Positions 5,879 to 6,198 of a stretch of 6,198 bases of DNA are shown here, in pieces. The position numbers were made by a program, and so were the translations under genes. Below the pieces are notes generated by a model. It was not told where the DNA came from. It ran no database searches and was given only the letters and a program-made list of their open reading frames with translations. The stretch covers positions 1 to 6,198 of the forward strand of contig JAQTVX010000139.1 in NCBI GenBank assembly GCA_028706585.1. Direction: 5' to 3'. Source of the DNA: Candidatus Krumholzibacteriia bacterium. Lineage in GTDB: Bacteria; Krumholzibacteriota; Krumholzibacteriia; Krumholzibacteriales; Krumholzibacteriaceae. The first letter of the stretch is position 1, and every line of letters begins with the position of its first letter.

Positions 5879-6198
5879 ATGAGCGACGAGCGCACGGAAG
5901 ACGGCGGTGTCCCGGCCGTCGGGAAGAGCATTCATCGGAGGAACCGGATCGTCATTCCCGCGGCTATTCTGATTGTCGCGGCGGCGATTGCCGTGTCGTA
6001 CTGGTACGTCAATCTGCGCGGGTACGTTTCGACCGATGACGCGTACATCGACGGCGACGCGGTCACCGTGAGCTCCAAGATCCTCGCGCGCGTCGTGACG
6101 CTCGGGGCCGGAGAGGGGGACGCGGTGGCGTCCGGGCAGCTTCTCGTGCAGCTCGACGACACCGATCTTCGGGCCCAGGAGGCCCAGGCACGGGCGAA
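5879..6198 (+). CDS. HlyD/EmrA-family membrane fusion (periplasmic adaptor) protein, 5' part only
   Basis: The first 106 residues are visible; the frame stays open to the window end. A polar N-terminus (MSDERTEDGG) with basic residues (HRRNR) precedes a single membrane anchor at about residues 24-43. Next comes STDDAYIDGDAVTVSSKI, the hallmark start of EmrA/HlyD adaptors, then the first half of the barrel-sandwich (lipoyl-like) domain with GEGDAVASGQLLVQLDD. After it, DLRAQEAQARA begins the coiled-coil hairpin. Such proteins bridge an inner-membrane transporter (MFS EmrB-type or ABC) to an outer-membrane channel for drug or protein export, implying a two-membrane cell envelope. The partner genes should lie downstream, outside the window. 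AAGGA (5866-5870) is eight bases before the ATG. Base composition returns to very GC-rich here. Regulation is probably from the promoter at 5783-5811. Confidence 0.9.
   Translation, partial: MSDERTEDGGVPAVGKSIHRRNRIVIPAAILIVAAAIAVSYWYVNLRGYVSTDDAYIDGDAVTVSSKILARVVTLGAGEGDAVASGQLLVQLDDTDLRAQEAQARA

Overview
The window looks like a chromosomal segment from a GC-rich bacterium, most likely an uncultured or environmental lineage. No gene here fixes the phylum. Both ends are very GC-rich by eye: the polymerase gene on the left and the membrane fusion protein on the right. The roughly 3.7 kb between them (about 2200-5880) is visibly less GC-rich and carries short accessory genes. All recognisable genes lie on the + strand.

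Left (1-2197): the C-terminal part, 731 codons, of a DnaE-family DNA polymerase III alpha subunit, cut by the window edge. The catalytic aspartates, tandem helix-hairpin-helix region and OB fold are all visible. It ends soon after the OB fold and resembles the accessory or error-prone DnaE branch more than the main replicative enzyme.

Middle (2198-5815): a 288-base gap with a weak terminator-like hairpin; a four-helix membrane protein of unknown function; an AlkD-like HEAT-repeat DNA alkylation repair protein; a probable 5' remnant of a methyltransferase gene overlapping the alkD-like 3' end in another frame; three very small membrane proteins (62, 79 and 73 aa); a 141-aa conserved soluble protein with a C-terminal motif like the eRF1 domain 3/L7Ae fold; and an HNH nuclease with a second cysteine cluster. 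Most of these genes have their own Shine-Dalgarno site and 50-90 base gaps. They look like independently collected accessory genes rather than one tight operon.

Right (5783-6198): a near-consensus sigma-70-type promoter (TTGACA, 17 bp, TATATT) sits inside the 3' end of the HNH gene. It points at the start of an EmrA/HlyD-type membrane fusion protein, which runs off the window.

Two loose themes are DNA damage handling (DnaE-family polymerase, alkylation repair) and cell-envelope or export functions (small membrane proteins, efflux adaptor). No CRISPR array, insertion sequence, tRNA or rRNA was recognised. I found no clear evidence for a new multi-gene defence or metabolic system. The best leads are the small-membrane-protein/eRF1-like group, the decayed methyltransferase remnant and the promoter nested in the HNH gene.
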